Counted from the first letter of the stretch, positions 44,299 to 53,690 are shown. The stretch: 64,000 bases of DNA from an uncultured Actinomycetes bacterium (GCA_937926105.1 CALANS010000117.1:124001-188000), one strand, 5' to 3'. Made by a program: numbers and translations. Notes: generated by a model not told the origin, from the letters alone.

Positions 44299-44697
44299 TC
44301 ACGTCGCGCTGACGACATCGGTCTTGCGGAAGTCGTTTCCCTTGAACAGCAGGGGTGCGCCGGCGGTCTTTGCCAGCGCGTAGGAGAAGCAGTCGCCCAG
44401 GTCCAGCCCGGCGGGATGCCGCCCCTTGCCGAATCGGCGCCATGCCCGGACCGCAATCTGAGCCTGCCCCGGGTCGACGGCGACGACGGACACGTCGAGC
44501 GTCGTCAGCAGGGTGCGCAGGTCGGCTGCCGCCTCGCTGCCCTGCTTGGCCTCGACGACGATCGATGCCTCGACCAGCGTCGCGGCCCCGATCTGCAGGT
44601 CGCCGGCGTGGGTCGTCATCACCGACAGCAGGGCCTCGGCATCCGGCTCGCCGAACACCACGGCTGCCAGCACCGAGGTGTCCAGCACGATCGTCAC
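44299..44697 (-). CDS. vapC: VapC-type PIN-domain toxin RNase
   Basis: Type II toxin of 132 aa with a PIN-domain ribonuclease fold. The acidic site is visible: Asp6 (VLDTSVL), Glu43 (TLVEASIV), Asp99/Asp102 (LDLGDCFSYALA). It also has the end segment LLFKGNDFRKTDV. Its GTG start overlaps the antitoxin stop (GTGA). The RNA target (tRNA, rRNA or mRNA) cannot be told from sequence. All acidic residues are intact, so it is likely active. Confidence 0.92.
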   Translation of the reverse strand: MTIVLDTSVLAAVVFGEPDAEALLSVMTTHAGDLQIGAATLVEASIVVEAKQGSEAAADLRTLLTTLDVSVVAVDPGQAQIAVRAWRRFGKGRHPAGLDLGDCFSYALAKTAGAPLLFKGNDFRKTDVVSAT

Positions 44698-44960
44698 GCG
44701 GGAAGCCCGTGCTCGTCGTAGCCCAGCACCTCGTCCGCGGGCCGGTCGTCGAGCATGGTCCTCGCACGCCCCCGGGCGATGATGTCGTGCAGGCCCCCCG
44801 CCTCGGCGGGCATGGCCGCCTGGGCGCGAACCCGGGCGAGTCGCTCTTCGATCGCGCGACGTGCGGCCACCGTGATGCTCTCGCCCGTGGCCCTGGCCAG
44901 TTCGCGGGCCAGGCGATCGGTCTGCCCATCCTTGATATTGAGCGCCACAGTTTCCACCAT
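44694..44960 (-). CDS. vapB: VapB-type antitoxin
   Basis: An 88-aa antitoxin. The N-terminal part (ETVALNIKDGQTDRLARELARATGESITVAARRAIEERLARV) is a ribbon-helix-helix/PSK-type DNA-binding motif. The C-terminal part (RARTMLDDRPADEVLGYDEHGLPA) should wrap the toxin, and its end YDEHGLP is frequent in VapB proteins. ATG 44960 abuts an inverted repeat that probably is its own operator. It is first in the vapBC operon. Confidence 0.92.
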   Translation of the reverse strand: MVETVALNIKDGQTDRLARELARATGESITVAARRAIEERLARVRAQAAMPAEAGGLHDIIARGRARTMLDDRPADEVLGYDEHGLPA

Positions 44961-44982
44961 ATCAGGAGCCTTTGTTCCTGAT
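44961..44982 (-). promoter_or_regulatory. Putative VapB(C) operator
   Basis: Perfect 7-bp arms ATCAGGA (44961-44967) and TCCTGAT (44976-44982) with an 8-base centre lie directly against the vapB start codon and cover its ribosome site. Such a site fits autorepression by the antitoxin complex. No binding evidence beyond symmetry and position. Confidence 0.5.
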
Positions 44983-45017
44983 GAGGAAGAACTCGGTCAT
45001 CGACCGGGGCGCGACCA

Positions 45018-45069
45018 TTCGATGTCTGCGCGGAGCGCCATCGAAGGGTCTGGGCGGGGCGCCATCGAA
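45018..45069. repeat. Repeated CATCGAA/TTCGATG elements upstream of vapB
   Basis: TTCGATG at 45018 faces CATCGAA at 45039; a second CATCGAA at 45063 comes in a 16-bp direct repeat (45030-45045 and 45054-45069, one mismatch). They lie 58-109 bases upstream of vapB and just past the PH-protein stop. They may be regulator sites. Confidence 0.35.
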
Positions 45070-45141
45070 AACGGCCCCGATCGCCGCGGCGGCCGGTCGG
45101 TCGATGCCGGCGGTTCGGGGTGTCGGCGAGGGCCAGCGGGA

Positions 45142-46803
45142 TCAGCAGTGCGGCGCTCGCACCACAGGTCGACCCACGGGATCGGTGCGCGTCAGGAAGG
45201 GCTCCAACACACCGGGCACCGCGGCGTCGGCCAGCTCCACGGCGACCGGTTCGGGCACGTCGTGCACCCGGTAGCCCTGCTTGCCGGCTGCGGTGGTGGC
45301 GACGAGCGTCACCAGTCCGGCGCGGCGCTGGAAGTAGGTCTGCCGGATGGTCCAGCCGATGATCCCGTCCCGCTGCAGCACCGCGCGCCGGCCACGCAGG
45401 CTGTGCGCGCGGGTGACCAGGTATTCCGGGGTGAGCGCGTGCCCGAGCCGGCGTGCCCGATCGCCGGCCAGCGGCACGGCGACCACCGGTGGCACGACGC
45501 CGGCCAGCGGCAGCCAGGAGTTCCAGCCCGCCACCACCACCGACGCCGACCAGACGGCGGTGAGCAGTGCGGCCACCGTCGACGCTCGCGCATACCGGCG
45601 GCGCACCGCCCGGCGCCCGTGCGGCACGAGCGGCATCTCCAGTGGCTCGGCGCTGCCGATCACCAGTGCGCCGACGCCAAGCGACGCCGCCCGCGGTGCC
45701 GGCGGCACCATCGGCACCGCGCCCGCCTCCCGCCTGCTCATGCCGGTGACGATCGCCGACAGCCGGGCGGCACCGACCGACCGGAGCCCCAGCGGTTCGT
45801 GCAGTTCCACGCCGCGCACCCGGGCGATCTCGATGCTGGTCTCCCGCGAGGTCGCCCCACCGCGGCTGACGTGGAAGCTGCGCTGCGCACCGTCCCGGGA
45901 CAGCGTGAAGCCCCAATAGTTGAGCAGGTACCCGATCAGCGCGAGCACGCAGATGACCAGCACCAACACCAGCGCGGCGACGACGATCGGCCCGACCGGC
46001 GGCGGCCCGCTGCCCAGATGCGCCCGATCCAGCAGCCGGCCGACCACCGGGCCGATGAACTGGCTGGTCGCGCCGACGACGGCCGCGGCAACCAGCAGAC
46101 CGCCCGTCGTCAGCGGCGCGTAGCGAACCCAGCGCGGATCCAGTCGGAGCAGCACCTCGTCACCCAGCGGTGCGCCCGCGCGCGCCAGCGGGGCTTGCGG
46201 ATCAGCACCCGCCAGAACTGCAGGATCAGCACCCGCCGGGGCGTGCGCACCGGCAGCCGCCGGGGTACTCACCCCGGCACCCGCAGGGGCCCGTGCACCC
46301 GCCTCTGCCGGCACCACGCCGTCGTCCGCCGGTAGCGCCCGGTGCAGCAGCGCCGCCCGCAACGTGCGTGCCTGCGGACGCGGCAGCGAGTCGAGTTTGA
46401 TGCGCTCGGCGCCGCCCTGCCCGGCGCCGGCGGTGCCGATCTCGACCGTGGCCAGCCCGAGCATCCGGTGGATCGGCGAGGCCGTCAACTCCACGCTGCG
46501 GATCCGGTCCAGGACGGCCGTCAGCCGGGTCCGCACCACGAGGCCGCGGCGCAACTGGAGCTGCCCGTCGACGATGCGGTAGCTGGTGGTCACGTAACGC
46601 AGCAGGCCCAGCGCCACCGGCACCGCGACCGCGGCGAGGTGCCACCAACGGTCACCGTCCAGCGAGTTGCCGATCAGGAACACCCCGATCAGCGCGGGCA
46701 GAAAGCGCACCACCTCGTTCACCGGGTGCACCAGCAGCATCCGGGGGTCCAGGCGCCGCCAGCCCTGATCCCCCACCAACGGGTCGCCCCGAACCGTCCT
46801 CAC
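45142..46803 (-). CDS. Bacterial PH-domain (DUF304/YdbT-like) membrane protein
   Basis: A 553-aa membrane protein with several pairs of hydrophobic helices, each followed by a bPH2-type beta domain (TTSYRIVDGQLQLRRGLV and RIRSVELTASPIHRMLGLATVEIGTAG). A later repeat has ARVRGVELHEPLGLRSVGAARL, and the last PH unit is YLVTRAHSLRGRRAVLQRDGIIGWTIRQTYFQRRAGLVTLVA. A 50-residue Ala/Gly/Pro repeat-like linker (GARAPAGAGVS...AGADPAV) lies near residues 155-205. The GTG start overlaps the previous gene's stop (GTGA). YdbS/YdbT pairs in Bacillus protect against certain bacteriocins; the role here is unknown. Confidence 0.85.
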   Translation of the reverse strand: MRTVRGDPLVGDQGWRRLDPRMLLVHPVNEVVRFLPALIGVFLIGNSLDGDRWWHLAAVAVPVALGLLRYVTTSYRIVDGQLQLRRGLVVRTRLTAVLDRIRSVELTASPIHRMLGLATVEIGTAGAGQGGAERIKLDSLPRPQARTLRAALLHRALPADDGVVPAEAGARAPAGAGVSTPAAAGAHAPAGADPAVLAGADPQAPLARAGAPLGDEVLLRLDPRWVRYAPLTTGGLLVAAAVVGATSQFIGPVVGRLLDRAHLGSGPPPVGPIVVAALVLVLVICVLALIGYLLNYWGFTLSRDGAQRSFHVSRGGATSRETSIEIARVRGVELHEPLGLRSVGAARLSAIVTGMSRREAGAVPMVPPAPRAASLGVGALVIGSAEPLEMPLVPHGRRAVRRRYARASTVAALLTAVWSASVVVAGWNSWLPLAGVVPPVVAVPLAGDRARRLGHALTPEYLVTRAHSLRGRRAVLQRDGIIGWTIRQTYFQRRAGLVTLVATTAAGKQGYRVHDVPEPVAVELADAAVPGVLEPFLTRTDPVGRPVVRAPHC

Positions 46804-47294
46804 GTGGCGTCGCCAACCTGTCCGGCGGTGCGTCGAGTGAGTTCGGCCACCATATCGTCCGCGGTCTCGCGGGCCAGGCCCACGATGTGCAGCGGTCCCT
46901 GCGCCGATGCGGTGGTCACCCGCACCGCGGCCAGACCCAGCAGGCGGCTCAGTGGGCCCTGGGTGATGTCGACCGTCTGCACCCGCGACATCGGTGCGAC
47001 CCGGCGCTCCCTGGTCAGCCACCCGGTCTGGGTGTAGACCGCGCCGGAGGTCACCTCCCACCGGTGGACCCGGTACCGGAACACCGGCATCGTCACGCAG
47101 TAGCACACCGCTGCCGCCGCGTACGCCGGCCAGACCCAGGCCGGCAGCGCGAACCAGTGCCACACCCCGGTGATGAACACCAGGACGACGGCCACCACCG
47201 CGCACCTGCCGACCGCCTCCCCGACCCAGACCAGCGTCGCGCGAACCGACACCCGGTGCGCGGGGTCGCGAAGCGCGGGAGTGACCGGCGGCAT
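46800..47294 (-). CDS. Bacterial PH-domain (YdbS-like) membrane protein
   Basis: A 164-aa partner of the larger YdbT-like protein. Two membrane helices (CAVVAVVLVFITGVWHWF and YAAAAVCYCVTMPVF) precede one bPH2 domain: VHRWEVTSGAVYTQTGWLTRERRVAPMSRVQTVDITQGPLSRLLGLAAVRVTTA. ATG 47294 has GAAGGG close upstream. It overlaps the next gene by four bases, so the two products are probably made in step and may form a complex. Confidence 0.87.
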   Translation of the reverse strand: MPPVTPALRDPAHRVSVRATLVWVGEAVGRCAVVAVVLVFITGVWHWFALPAWVWPAYAAAAVCYCVTMPVFRYRVHRWEVTSGAVYTQTGWLTRERRVAPMSRVQTVDITQGPLSRLLGLAAVRVTTASAQGPLHIVGLARETADDMVAELTRRTAGQVGDAT

Positions 47295-47352
47295 CCCTTC
47301 ACAGTAGGGGCGCCCGCTCGCCGACGTGGCCGGTGTGAGACACCATGACGGC

Positions 47353-49380
47353 ATGACTTTCCCCTCGACCGGTGCGACCCGGTCGCCAGCCCCCGGCTCC
47401 TGGCCGTCCCCGATCTCCGCCGCCGACGCCGTCCGTGGGCGGCGGGCGCTGTCCGCGTGCGCCTTCGCCGGTGACGAGGTCTGGTGGTCGGAGGGTCGTC
47501 CGGACGAGTCCGGCCGGGTGGTGGTGTGCGCCACGGCCTCGGACGGGTCCGGTGAGGTCCGGGATGTGCTGCCCGCGCCGTTCAACGCGCGCACCCGGGT
47601 GCACGAGTACGGCGGAGTGTCGTTCCTACCGGTGCCCGGTGCTGCCGGGCACGATCTGGTCTTCGTGGAGTTCACCGACCAGCGGCTGTATTTGTGCTCC
47701 GGCCGCCGAGGCGGTGACGGCGCCGATCACGCACCGCAGCCGCTGGTGCCAGAGCCCGACCGGCCCACGGGGCTGCGCTGGGCGGATCTCACCCTGGACG
47801 CCCCGCGACACCGGATCCTCGCGGTGCGCGAGGAGCATCTCGGCGACGGCACCTACCGGACCGTGCGCCGTTCGGTGGTGGCGATCCCGCTGGACGGCTC
47901 CGCCGCCGAGAACCCCTCCGCGATCGTCGAACTCGCGCAGGGCGCGGACTTCTACGCCGCGCCACGACTGTCCCCGGATGGCGAGCGACTGGTCTATCTG
48001 AGCTGGCAGCACCCCCACATGCCTTGGGATGAAACCGAACTGCACCTGGCGGAATTGGACTCCGCCGGGCGCCCGTGTCACCATGCGGTGCTCACCGGGG
48101 GCGCCGGGACCAGCATGACGGACCCCGGATTCCTGCCGACCGGGCCGGATGCCGGCGCCATCCTCACGCTGTCGGACGAGCACGGCTGGTGGCGACCTCT
48201 GCTGATCGGTCCCGACAGCGGTCAGCAGCGATGGTTGTCGGATCAGGATGCTGAGTTCGCCGGCCCCGCTTGGACTCTCGGCCCGCGCAGCTGGGCGCAG
48301 TTGCCCGACGGACGACTGGTCGTCACCCGGAGCGGGGTACCCGGCATCCTGCAGGAGGACGGATCGGTCGCGGCCCTGGATCCGGCGTGGACGAGTTGCT
48401 CGGACCTGCACGCCGATGCGTCCGGCCGGCTGGCGCTGGTGGTCGGCGGTGACACCGTCACCGCTCGGGTCGCTGTCCTGGCGCCCACCCAGACCGGTTG
48501 GCGCGTCACCGATCTGCGAGTGGCCGCGGATCCGGAAACGGATATCCCGGCGGCGTTCCGACCACCGGCCCATCCGATCGTCGTGCACGGCGTGCACGCG
48601 ATCGTCTATCCCCCCACCCATCCCGACCACACCGCCGAGCCCGGTACCGCGCCGTGCCTGATGGTGGTGCACGGCGGTCCGACCGGCCAGTTCTCCCGGC
48701 TGCCGTCGGCGACCACCGCCTTCTTCACCAGCCGCGGCGTCGGGGTGGTCGGGTTGGACTACGGCGGGTCTGCCGGGTACGGCCGGGCCTACCGCGAGCG
48801 GCTGCGGCACGCTTGGGGCCGTGTCGATGTCGCCGACGCCGCTGCGGTCGCCCGGGCGCTGGTGGCCGACGGCACCGCCGCGCCGGGTGCCGTGGTGATC
48901 GAGGGCGGTTCGGCCGGTGGGTGGACGGTGCTGTCGGCACTCACCGCCGCGGAGGACCTGCTGGGTGGTGCATCGCCGTTCGCGGCCGGGATTTCGCTGT
49001 TCGGTGTGGCCGACGCCCGGGCATTGGCCGACGGCACCCATGACTTCGAGGCGCGATACACCGACAGCCTGCTCGGCCCGGATCCGGACTCCTGGTTCGA
49101 GGCGTCACCACTGGCACACACCGATCGGCTGCGCATCCCCGTGCTGCTGTTGCAGGGCGGCCGGGATCCGATCGTCACCCCCGACCAGGCGGAGGCGTTC
49201 CGGAGCGCGGCCGCCGAGCGCGGGGTGCCACACGCGCTGATCGTCTTCCCGCAGGAGAGTCACGGCTTTCGCGCGGCCGACGCGCAAATCGCCACGCTGC
49301 AAGCGGAGTTGAGCTTCCTGGGGCAGATCCTGGGGTTCGACACGCCGGGGGTGCCGCACCTGGACCTCGTCACCGCCTGA
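47353..49380 (+). CDS. S9-family serine peptidase (prolyl oligopeptidase-like)
   Basis: A 675-aa cytosolic peptidase. A beta-propeller (about 30-400) with segments such as EYGGVSFLP and RLSPDGERLVYLSWQHPHMPWDETEL precedes an alpha/beta hydrolase domain. The triad is visible: Ser520 in EGGSAGGWT, Asp605 in GGRDPIVTP and His637 in ESHGF. VHGGPTGQ supplies the oxyanion region. This resembles dipeptidyl/acylaminoacyl peptidases. It has no signal peptide. It is divergent from the PH-protein pair. Substrate specificity unknown. Confidence 0.92.
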   Translation: MTFPSTGATRSPAPGSWPSPISAADAVRGRRALSACAFAGDEVWWSEGRPDESGRVVVCATASDGSGEVRDVLPAPFNARTRVHEYGGVSFLPVPGAAGHDLVFVEFTDQRLYLCSGRRGGDGADHAPQPLVPEPDRPTGLRWADLTLDAPRHRILAVREEHLGDGTYRTVRRSVVAIPLDGSAAENPSAIVELAQGADFYAAPRLSPDGERLVYLSWQHPHMPWDETELHLAELDSAGRPCHHAVLTGGAGTSMTDPGFLPTGPDAGAILTLSDEHGWWRPLLIGPDSGQQRWLSDQDAEFAGPAWTLGPRSWAQLPDGRLVVTRSGVPGILQEDGSVAALDPAWTSCSDLHADASGRLALVVGGDTVTARVAVLAPTQTGWRVTDLRVAADPETDIPAAFRPPAHPIVVHGVHAIVYPPTHPDHTAEPGTAPCLMVVHGGPTGQFSRLPSATTAFFTSRGVGVVGLDYGGSAGYGRAYRERLRHAWGRVDVADAAAVARALVADGTAAPGAVVIEGGSAGGWTVLSALTAAEDLLGGASPFAAGISLFGVADARALADGTHDFEARYTDSLLGPDPDSWFEASPLAHTDRLRIPVLLLQGGRDPIVTPDQAEAFRSAAAERGVPHALIVFPQESHGFRAADAQIATLQAELSFLGQILGFDTPGVPHLDLVTA

Positions 49381-49414
49381 CCCTGTGCGCTGATCGACTC
49401 CCGGCTGCGCGGGC

Positions 49415-50143
49415 TCAGGCCAGGCCCAGGGACTTCATCCGCTCGGCGTGCCCGTGCTGCAACCTGCGGAACAACGCGCCGATCCCGGCCAGGTCACCGG
49501 ATCCGCGCACGATCAGCTCGGCCAGCCGGTCCCGGTCGGCGGCCACGTACTGGGCCTGGGTCATCGCCTCGCCGAGCAGCCGGCGTCCCCACAGCGCCAG
49601 CGGACCGGCCAGCCGCGGGTCCGCCTGGCAGGCCCGGCGCACCTCTCGCACGGCGAACGCCGAGTGCCCGGTGTCGGCCAGCACGGTAAACACCAGATCC
49701 CGCGTGACCGGGTCCAGCCACTCGGCGATCTCCCGGTAGAAGTCGGCCGCCAGCCCGTCTCCGACGTGCGCCTTGACCAACGACTCCAGCCACGAGTGCG
49801 GCGCCGTCGAGTCGTGGAAGGCGTTGAAGGGCGCCACGAACGGCATCATGGCCTGCTCGACGGCCACCCCCAACCCGGCCAAGTGGTCGGCCAGCCGGCG
49901 AAAGTGCCCCAGCTCGGCCGCCGCCATCGCGGAAAGCTGCACCCGGCCAGCCAGCGTCGGGGCGTACCGGGCGTCCGCGGCCATCCGGTCGAAGGCCGAC
50001 AGCTCACCGTAGGCGAGCACACCCAGCAGATCCACCACCGCCTCCGAGTCGCGCGCGGGCGGCTCGATCGCGTCGGAACCGGAGCCGGGTATCGCCGCCG
50101 GAGCCTGCGCGCCGACCGGCACGGACGACTGCGGGTCGGTCAT
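49415..50143 (-). CDS. Ferritin-like (MiaE-like fold) protein
   Basis: A 242-aa all-helical protein with ferritin-like metal motifs: [36 protein letters not shown] (E-x-x-H), a central [34 protein letters not shown] and a closing [12 protein letters not shown]. It resembles the di-iron fold of tRNA hydroxylase MiaE, but the same type in mycobacteria next to rhlE has no known reaction. It is divergent from the DEAD-box helicase gene. The N-terminal 35 residues are low complexity. Confidence 0.85.
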   Translation of the reverse strand: MTDPQSSVPVGAQAPAAIPGSGSDAIEPPARDSEAVVDLLGVLAYGELSAFDRMAADARYAPTLAGRVQLSAMAAAELGHFRRLADHLAGLGVAVEQAMMPFVAPFNAFHDSTAPHSWLESLVKAHVGDGLAADFYREIAEWLDPVTRDLVFTVLADTGHSAFAVREVRRACQADPRLAGPLALWGRRLLGEAMTQAQYVAADRDRLAELIVRGSGDLAGIGALFRRLQHGHAERMKSLGLA

Positions 50144-50289
50144 GGTCCCTCCTGCATCGGTGCGGCGGCGCGTTCCGCTCCGAGCCTAGTGTCGGCAGCC
50201 CGGTCCGGCCGAGCGGACAGCGCCGGCTAGATCGTCCCGCGCGGATGATCGGTGATGGACGCCGCGAGCACGTACACTGGTTTCCGACA

Positions 50290-50312
50290 GGCGGCACCAC
50301 CTGGGTGCCGCC
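50290..50312 (+). promoter_or_regulatory. Hairpin in the DEAD-box helicase leader
   Basis: GGCGGCACC (50290-50298) and GGTGCCGCC (50304-50312) form a perfect 9-bp stem with a 5-base loop, about 130 bases before the helicase start. The gap holds no other gene, so this is likely part of a structured 5' leader. It has no U-tract and lies too early to be a terminator of an upstream gene, which runs the other way. Confidence 0.5.
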
Positions 50313-50443
50313 GCAGTGTGCGCGCGTCGCCTGCTGCCGTCGTTGGCGATTGAGCCGGCGGACGGCCATCGGTCGGTTGGAATGGATCCCTGACTGGTTT
50401 CTGCGTGAACGCGCGCGAGCCGAGGAAGGGCATTGACACCCGC

Positions 50444-52228
50444 ATGACCACATCGACCGCAGGACCATCCACCGCGGAGCCGGACACGCTCGCTACCGAC
50501 GACACCCGCCTCACCGAGACCACCACCCCGGAGCCCAACGCCGCCATCGACCCCGCAGAAGCCGCCGAGACCGAGGCCGGCGCGCACCCGCTGGCCGGTG
50601 ACGCACCGGTCACCGAGACCGCCCCCACCTTCGCCGCGCTTGGCGTCGACGATCGCATCGTTGCCGCTCTGGCCGACGCCGGCATCGTGCGGACCTTCGC
50701 GATCCAGGCGCTCACCCTGCCGATCGCATTGGACGGGCACGACCTGATCGGGCAGGCCCGCACCGGCATGGGCAAGACCCTGGGCTTTGGCGTCCCACTG
50801 CTGCAACGGCTGGCCGAGCAGTCCCGCGAGTCGGATCCGACCGGGCCGCTGCCGGCGGGCCGGGCCCCCCGCGCCCTGGTGATGGTGCCGACCCGCGAGC
50901 TGTGCGTGCAGGTGACCCGGGACGTCCGGGACGCCGCCAAGAACCTGCGACTGAACGTCACGGCCGTCTATGGCGGGCGCGCCTACGAGCCGCAGATCGC
51001 CGCGCTGCAGGCCGGCGTCGACGTGATCGTCGGCACCCCGGGTCGGCTGCTGGACCTGGCCAACTCCGGTCACTTGCAGCTCGGCGCGATCCGGGTGCTG
51101 GTGCTGGACGAGGCCGACGAGATGCTCGATCTGGGCTTCCTTCCCGACATCGAGCGAGTGCTGGGCATGGTGCCCACCCGGCGCCAGACCATGCTGTTCT
51201 CGGCGACCATGCCGGGTCCGATCATCACCCTGGCACGCACCTTCATGGTGCAGCCCACACACATCCGGGCCGAGCTGCCCGCGGACAGCGTCATCCACCA
51301 GACCACCACGCAGTTCGTCTATCGGGCGCACGCGCTGGACAAGGTGGAGATGCTGGCCCGCATCCTGCAGGCCAGGGACCGCGGTCTGGCGATGGTGTTC
51401 ACCCGCACCAAGCGCACGGCCGCCAAGGTCGCCGACGAGCTCACCGCCCGGGGTTTCGCTGCGGCGTCGGTGCACGGCGACCTGGGTCAGGGCGCGCGTG
51501 AGCAGGCGCTGCGCGCGTTCCGCTCCGGCAAGGTGGACGTGCTGGTGGCCACCGACGTCGCGGCGCGGGGCATCGACGTCGAGGGTGTCACGCACGTGGT
51601 CAACTACCAGTGCCCGGAAGATGAGAAGACCTACATCCACCGCATCGGTCGCACCGGGCGGGCGGGCCGCACGGGTGTCGCGGTCACGTTCGTGGACTGG
51701 GACGACGTGCCCCGGTGGAAGCTGATCAACGACACACTGGGCCTGGCGCACGCCGAACCGGTGGAGACCTACTCGTCCTCGGCGCATCTGCGCAGCGACC
51801 TGGACATCCCGGAGAACGTCACCGGAAAGCTGCCGCGGGAGGCGCGCACCCGTGCCGGGCTGGCCGCAGAACAGGTCGAGGACATCGGCGAGACCGGTCG
51901 GCACGGGCACGGCGGCCACCGCGACGGCGGCGGGCGAGGCGGCCGTCGGGACGGCGCACACCGCGATCGGGATGGCGAGCGTGCCGGGGGCGGCGCGCCC
52001 AGCGAGCGCGCCGGCCGTGACCGTCGCCGCCGTGGCAGCGGTGTGGCGCAGGGGCAGGCACCCAGCGGTGACGAGCGATCCGCGGGTTCCGCCTCCGATG
52101 GCGCCGCACCCGCGGAGGGGCAGCGGGCGGCAGCCGCGCCGCGGCGGCGCCGTCGCCGCCGCACCCGGGCGGGCTCCGCAGCGCCGGGCGGTCAGCCCAC
52201 GACTACCCCCACGACTACTCAGGACTGA
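50444..52228 (+). CDS. rhlE: DEAD-box RNA helicase (RhlE/DeaD type)
   Basis: ATP-dependent RNA helicase, 594 aa from ATG 50444. After a 60-residue acidic Thr/Glu-rich N-terminus come the Q motif region (FAALGVDDRIVAAL...IQALTLPIAL), motif I ARTGMGKT, PTRELCVQV, GTPGRLLDL, DEADEMLD, SAT, and HRIGRTGRAGR in the second RecA domain. The tail (about 440-594) is His/Arg/Gly-rich and basic, suited to RNA binding. A purine-rich site AGGAAGGG is 13 bases before this ATG, so an upstream non-ATG start near 50432 or GTG 50405 is possible. It is followed by the PQQ-like protein gene. Confidence 0.93.
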   Translation: MTTSTAGPSTAEPDTLATDDTRLTETTTPEPNAAIDPAEAAETEAGAHPLAGDAPVTETAPTFAALGVDDRIVAALADAGIVRTFAIQALTLPIALDGHDLIGQARTGMGKTLGFGVPLLQRLAEQSRESDPTGPLPAGRAPRALVMVPTRELCVQVTRDVRDAAKNLRLNVTAVYGGRAYEPQIAALQAGVDVIVGTPGRLLDLANSGHLQLGAIRVLVLDEADEMLDLGFLPDIERVLGMVPTRRQTMLFSATMPGPIITLARTFMVQPTHIRAELPADSVIHQTTTQFVYRAHALDKVEMLARILQARDRGLAMVFTRTKRTAAKVADELTARGFAAASVHGDLGQGAREQALRAFRSGKVDVLVATDVAARGIDVEGVTHVVNYQCPEDEKTYIHRIGRTGRAGRTGVAVTFVDWDDVPRWKLINDTLGLAHAEPVETYSSSAHLRSDLDIPENVTGKLPREARTRAGLAAEQVEDIGETGRHGHGGHRDGGGRGGRRDGAHRDRDGERAGGGAPSERAGRDRRRRGSGVAQGQAPSGDERSAGSASDGAAPAEGQRAAAAPRRRRRRRTRAGSAAPGGQPTTTPTTTQD

Positions 52229-52277
52229 CCGCTCGGTCCTGGCACGCCAGCACCGGACCGGTCAGTAGTCTCGTGAC

Positions 52278-53687
52278 GTGACGCTGCCCCGCCGGATCCG
52301 CCGCCGCATCGACGCCGCCGTCGCGGCCGTCATCGCCATCGTGGTGGTCGTGGTCGCGTTCGTCCTCTGGCAGGGCAGCGACTTTCGAGCCACCGCCGAC
52401 GAGACCGCACCGTCGTCGCTGGCCCCGCCAATCCCCACCAGCCCGACGGCGCTGCCGGAGCGGCTGACCCAGCGCTGGCAGCTGCACACCGACCCGGGCT
52501 ATGGGGCGATCGCCTCGGTGTACGGCACCGTGGTCACCGCCGATCGTCACTCCGTCGTCGGACACGATGCCCGCACCGGCGCCACGGTGTGGAGCTACTC
52601 CCGCTCGAACGTGGATCTGTGCGGCATCGCCACCGGAGACACCGTGCCGGCCGATGACCTCACCACGGCCCCGGGCCTGCACGGCATCGTCACGCTGTTC
52701 GCCAAGAACGGCTGGTGCTCACAGGTCACCACGCTGGACCCGAACACCGGCGCACGCGTCTACCAGCGCACCTCGCCCAACCAGCTCGGCGGCCAGATGA
52801 TCTTCGGCAGCCCCTACGCGGGATGGGTCGGCAAGGATTACCTGGAGCTGTGGCGGTGGGACCTGGTGGTCACCATCCGATATGGCAATCAGCCCAACCC
52901 GGTGAACTCCGACGGATCGCATACCGGCTGCACCTTCTCCGACGCCGCCGTCACCGACCTGCAGCTGGCCACCATCGAACACTGCACCGACCACCCCGAC
53001 ACCGCCACGCTGGTGCTCACCTGGCCCACCCCGAGTGACGCGCCGGACAAGGGCACCCAAGGGTGGGACGCGAACCACTCCCCGCCCAAGACGACCATCG
53101 ACACGCACAGCCCCGACGCCGTGATCGTGGGTATCACTCCCGACCGGGCGGCGGTGCTGGTCTCCGAGCCGGCACCCGCCCTGGTGGTGTACGACTCGTC
53201 CGGTACGGAGCTCTCCCGTACCCCGGTCGACATCTCGGCGGCCGAGATCGTCCAGACCGCCGCGGCCGGCATCACCCCGTCGGTGGTCTACCAGACCCGG
53301 CGGTACACCCTGGTGGGTCACCACCTGCTGTCGATGTCCGCCGAGACCGTGTCGGTCACGGTGACGCCGTCCCCCACGACCGCCCCGCCGACCGGGGAGG
53401 CCGCGCCGACTACCAGCAGCGGCGCCGCGAAGCCGCAGACCACCAGCGAACAGAACCCGGTGCTGGATTGGATCGCCCCGGACGCGACCGGCCTACCAAC
53501 CAGGATCGGCACCAGCATGCTCATCCCGACGGTCGACGGGCTGCAGGCGCGGGCGGTCGCGGACGGCTCGGTCACCACTACCATCCCGGTCGACCGCGGC
53601 GGCTATACCGGCCGGGTCGACGTCACCGCGATCGGTGACGAGATCGTCGAGGTGCGCGGCGACACGGTGGTGGGCCTGTCCCGGTGA
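52278..53687 (+). CDS. Membrane-anchored PQQ-like beta-propeller protein
   Basis: A 469-aa protein anchored by one N-terminal helix (VAAVIAIVVVVVAFVLW), with an extracytoplasmic beta-propeller of PQQ-enzyme-like blades (VVGHDARTGATVWSYSR, VTTLDPNTGARVYQR). A Thr/Pro-rich insert lies near 345-395. No cofactor residues are identified. The gene order ferritin-like, helicase, this protein is as in mycobacteria. It starts 49 bases after the helicase stop. Function unknown. Confidence 0.82.
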   Translation: MTLPRRIRRRIDAAVAAVIAIVVVVVAFVLWQGSDFRATADETAPSSLAPPIPTSPTALPERLTQRWQLHTDPGYGAIASVYGTVVTADRHSVVGHDARTGATVWSYSRSNVDLCGIATGDTVPADDLTTAPGLHGIVTLFAKNGWCSQVTTLDPNTGARVYQRTSPNQLGGQMIFGSPYAGWVGKDYLELWRWDLVVTIRYGNQPNPVNSDGSHTGCTFSDAAVTDLQLATIEHCTDHPDTATLVLTWPTPSDAPDKGTQGWDANHSPPKTTIDTHSPDAVIVGITPDRAAVLVSEPAPALVVYDSSGTELSRTPVDISAAEIVQTAAAGITPSVVYQTRRYTLVGHHLLSMSAETVSVTVTPSPTTAPPTGEAAPTTSSGAAKPQTTSEQNPVLDWIAPDATGLPTRIGTSMLIPTVDGLQARAVADGSVTTTIPVDRGGYTGRVDVTAIGDEIVEVRGDTVVGLSR

Positions 53688-53690
53688 CGC

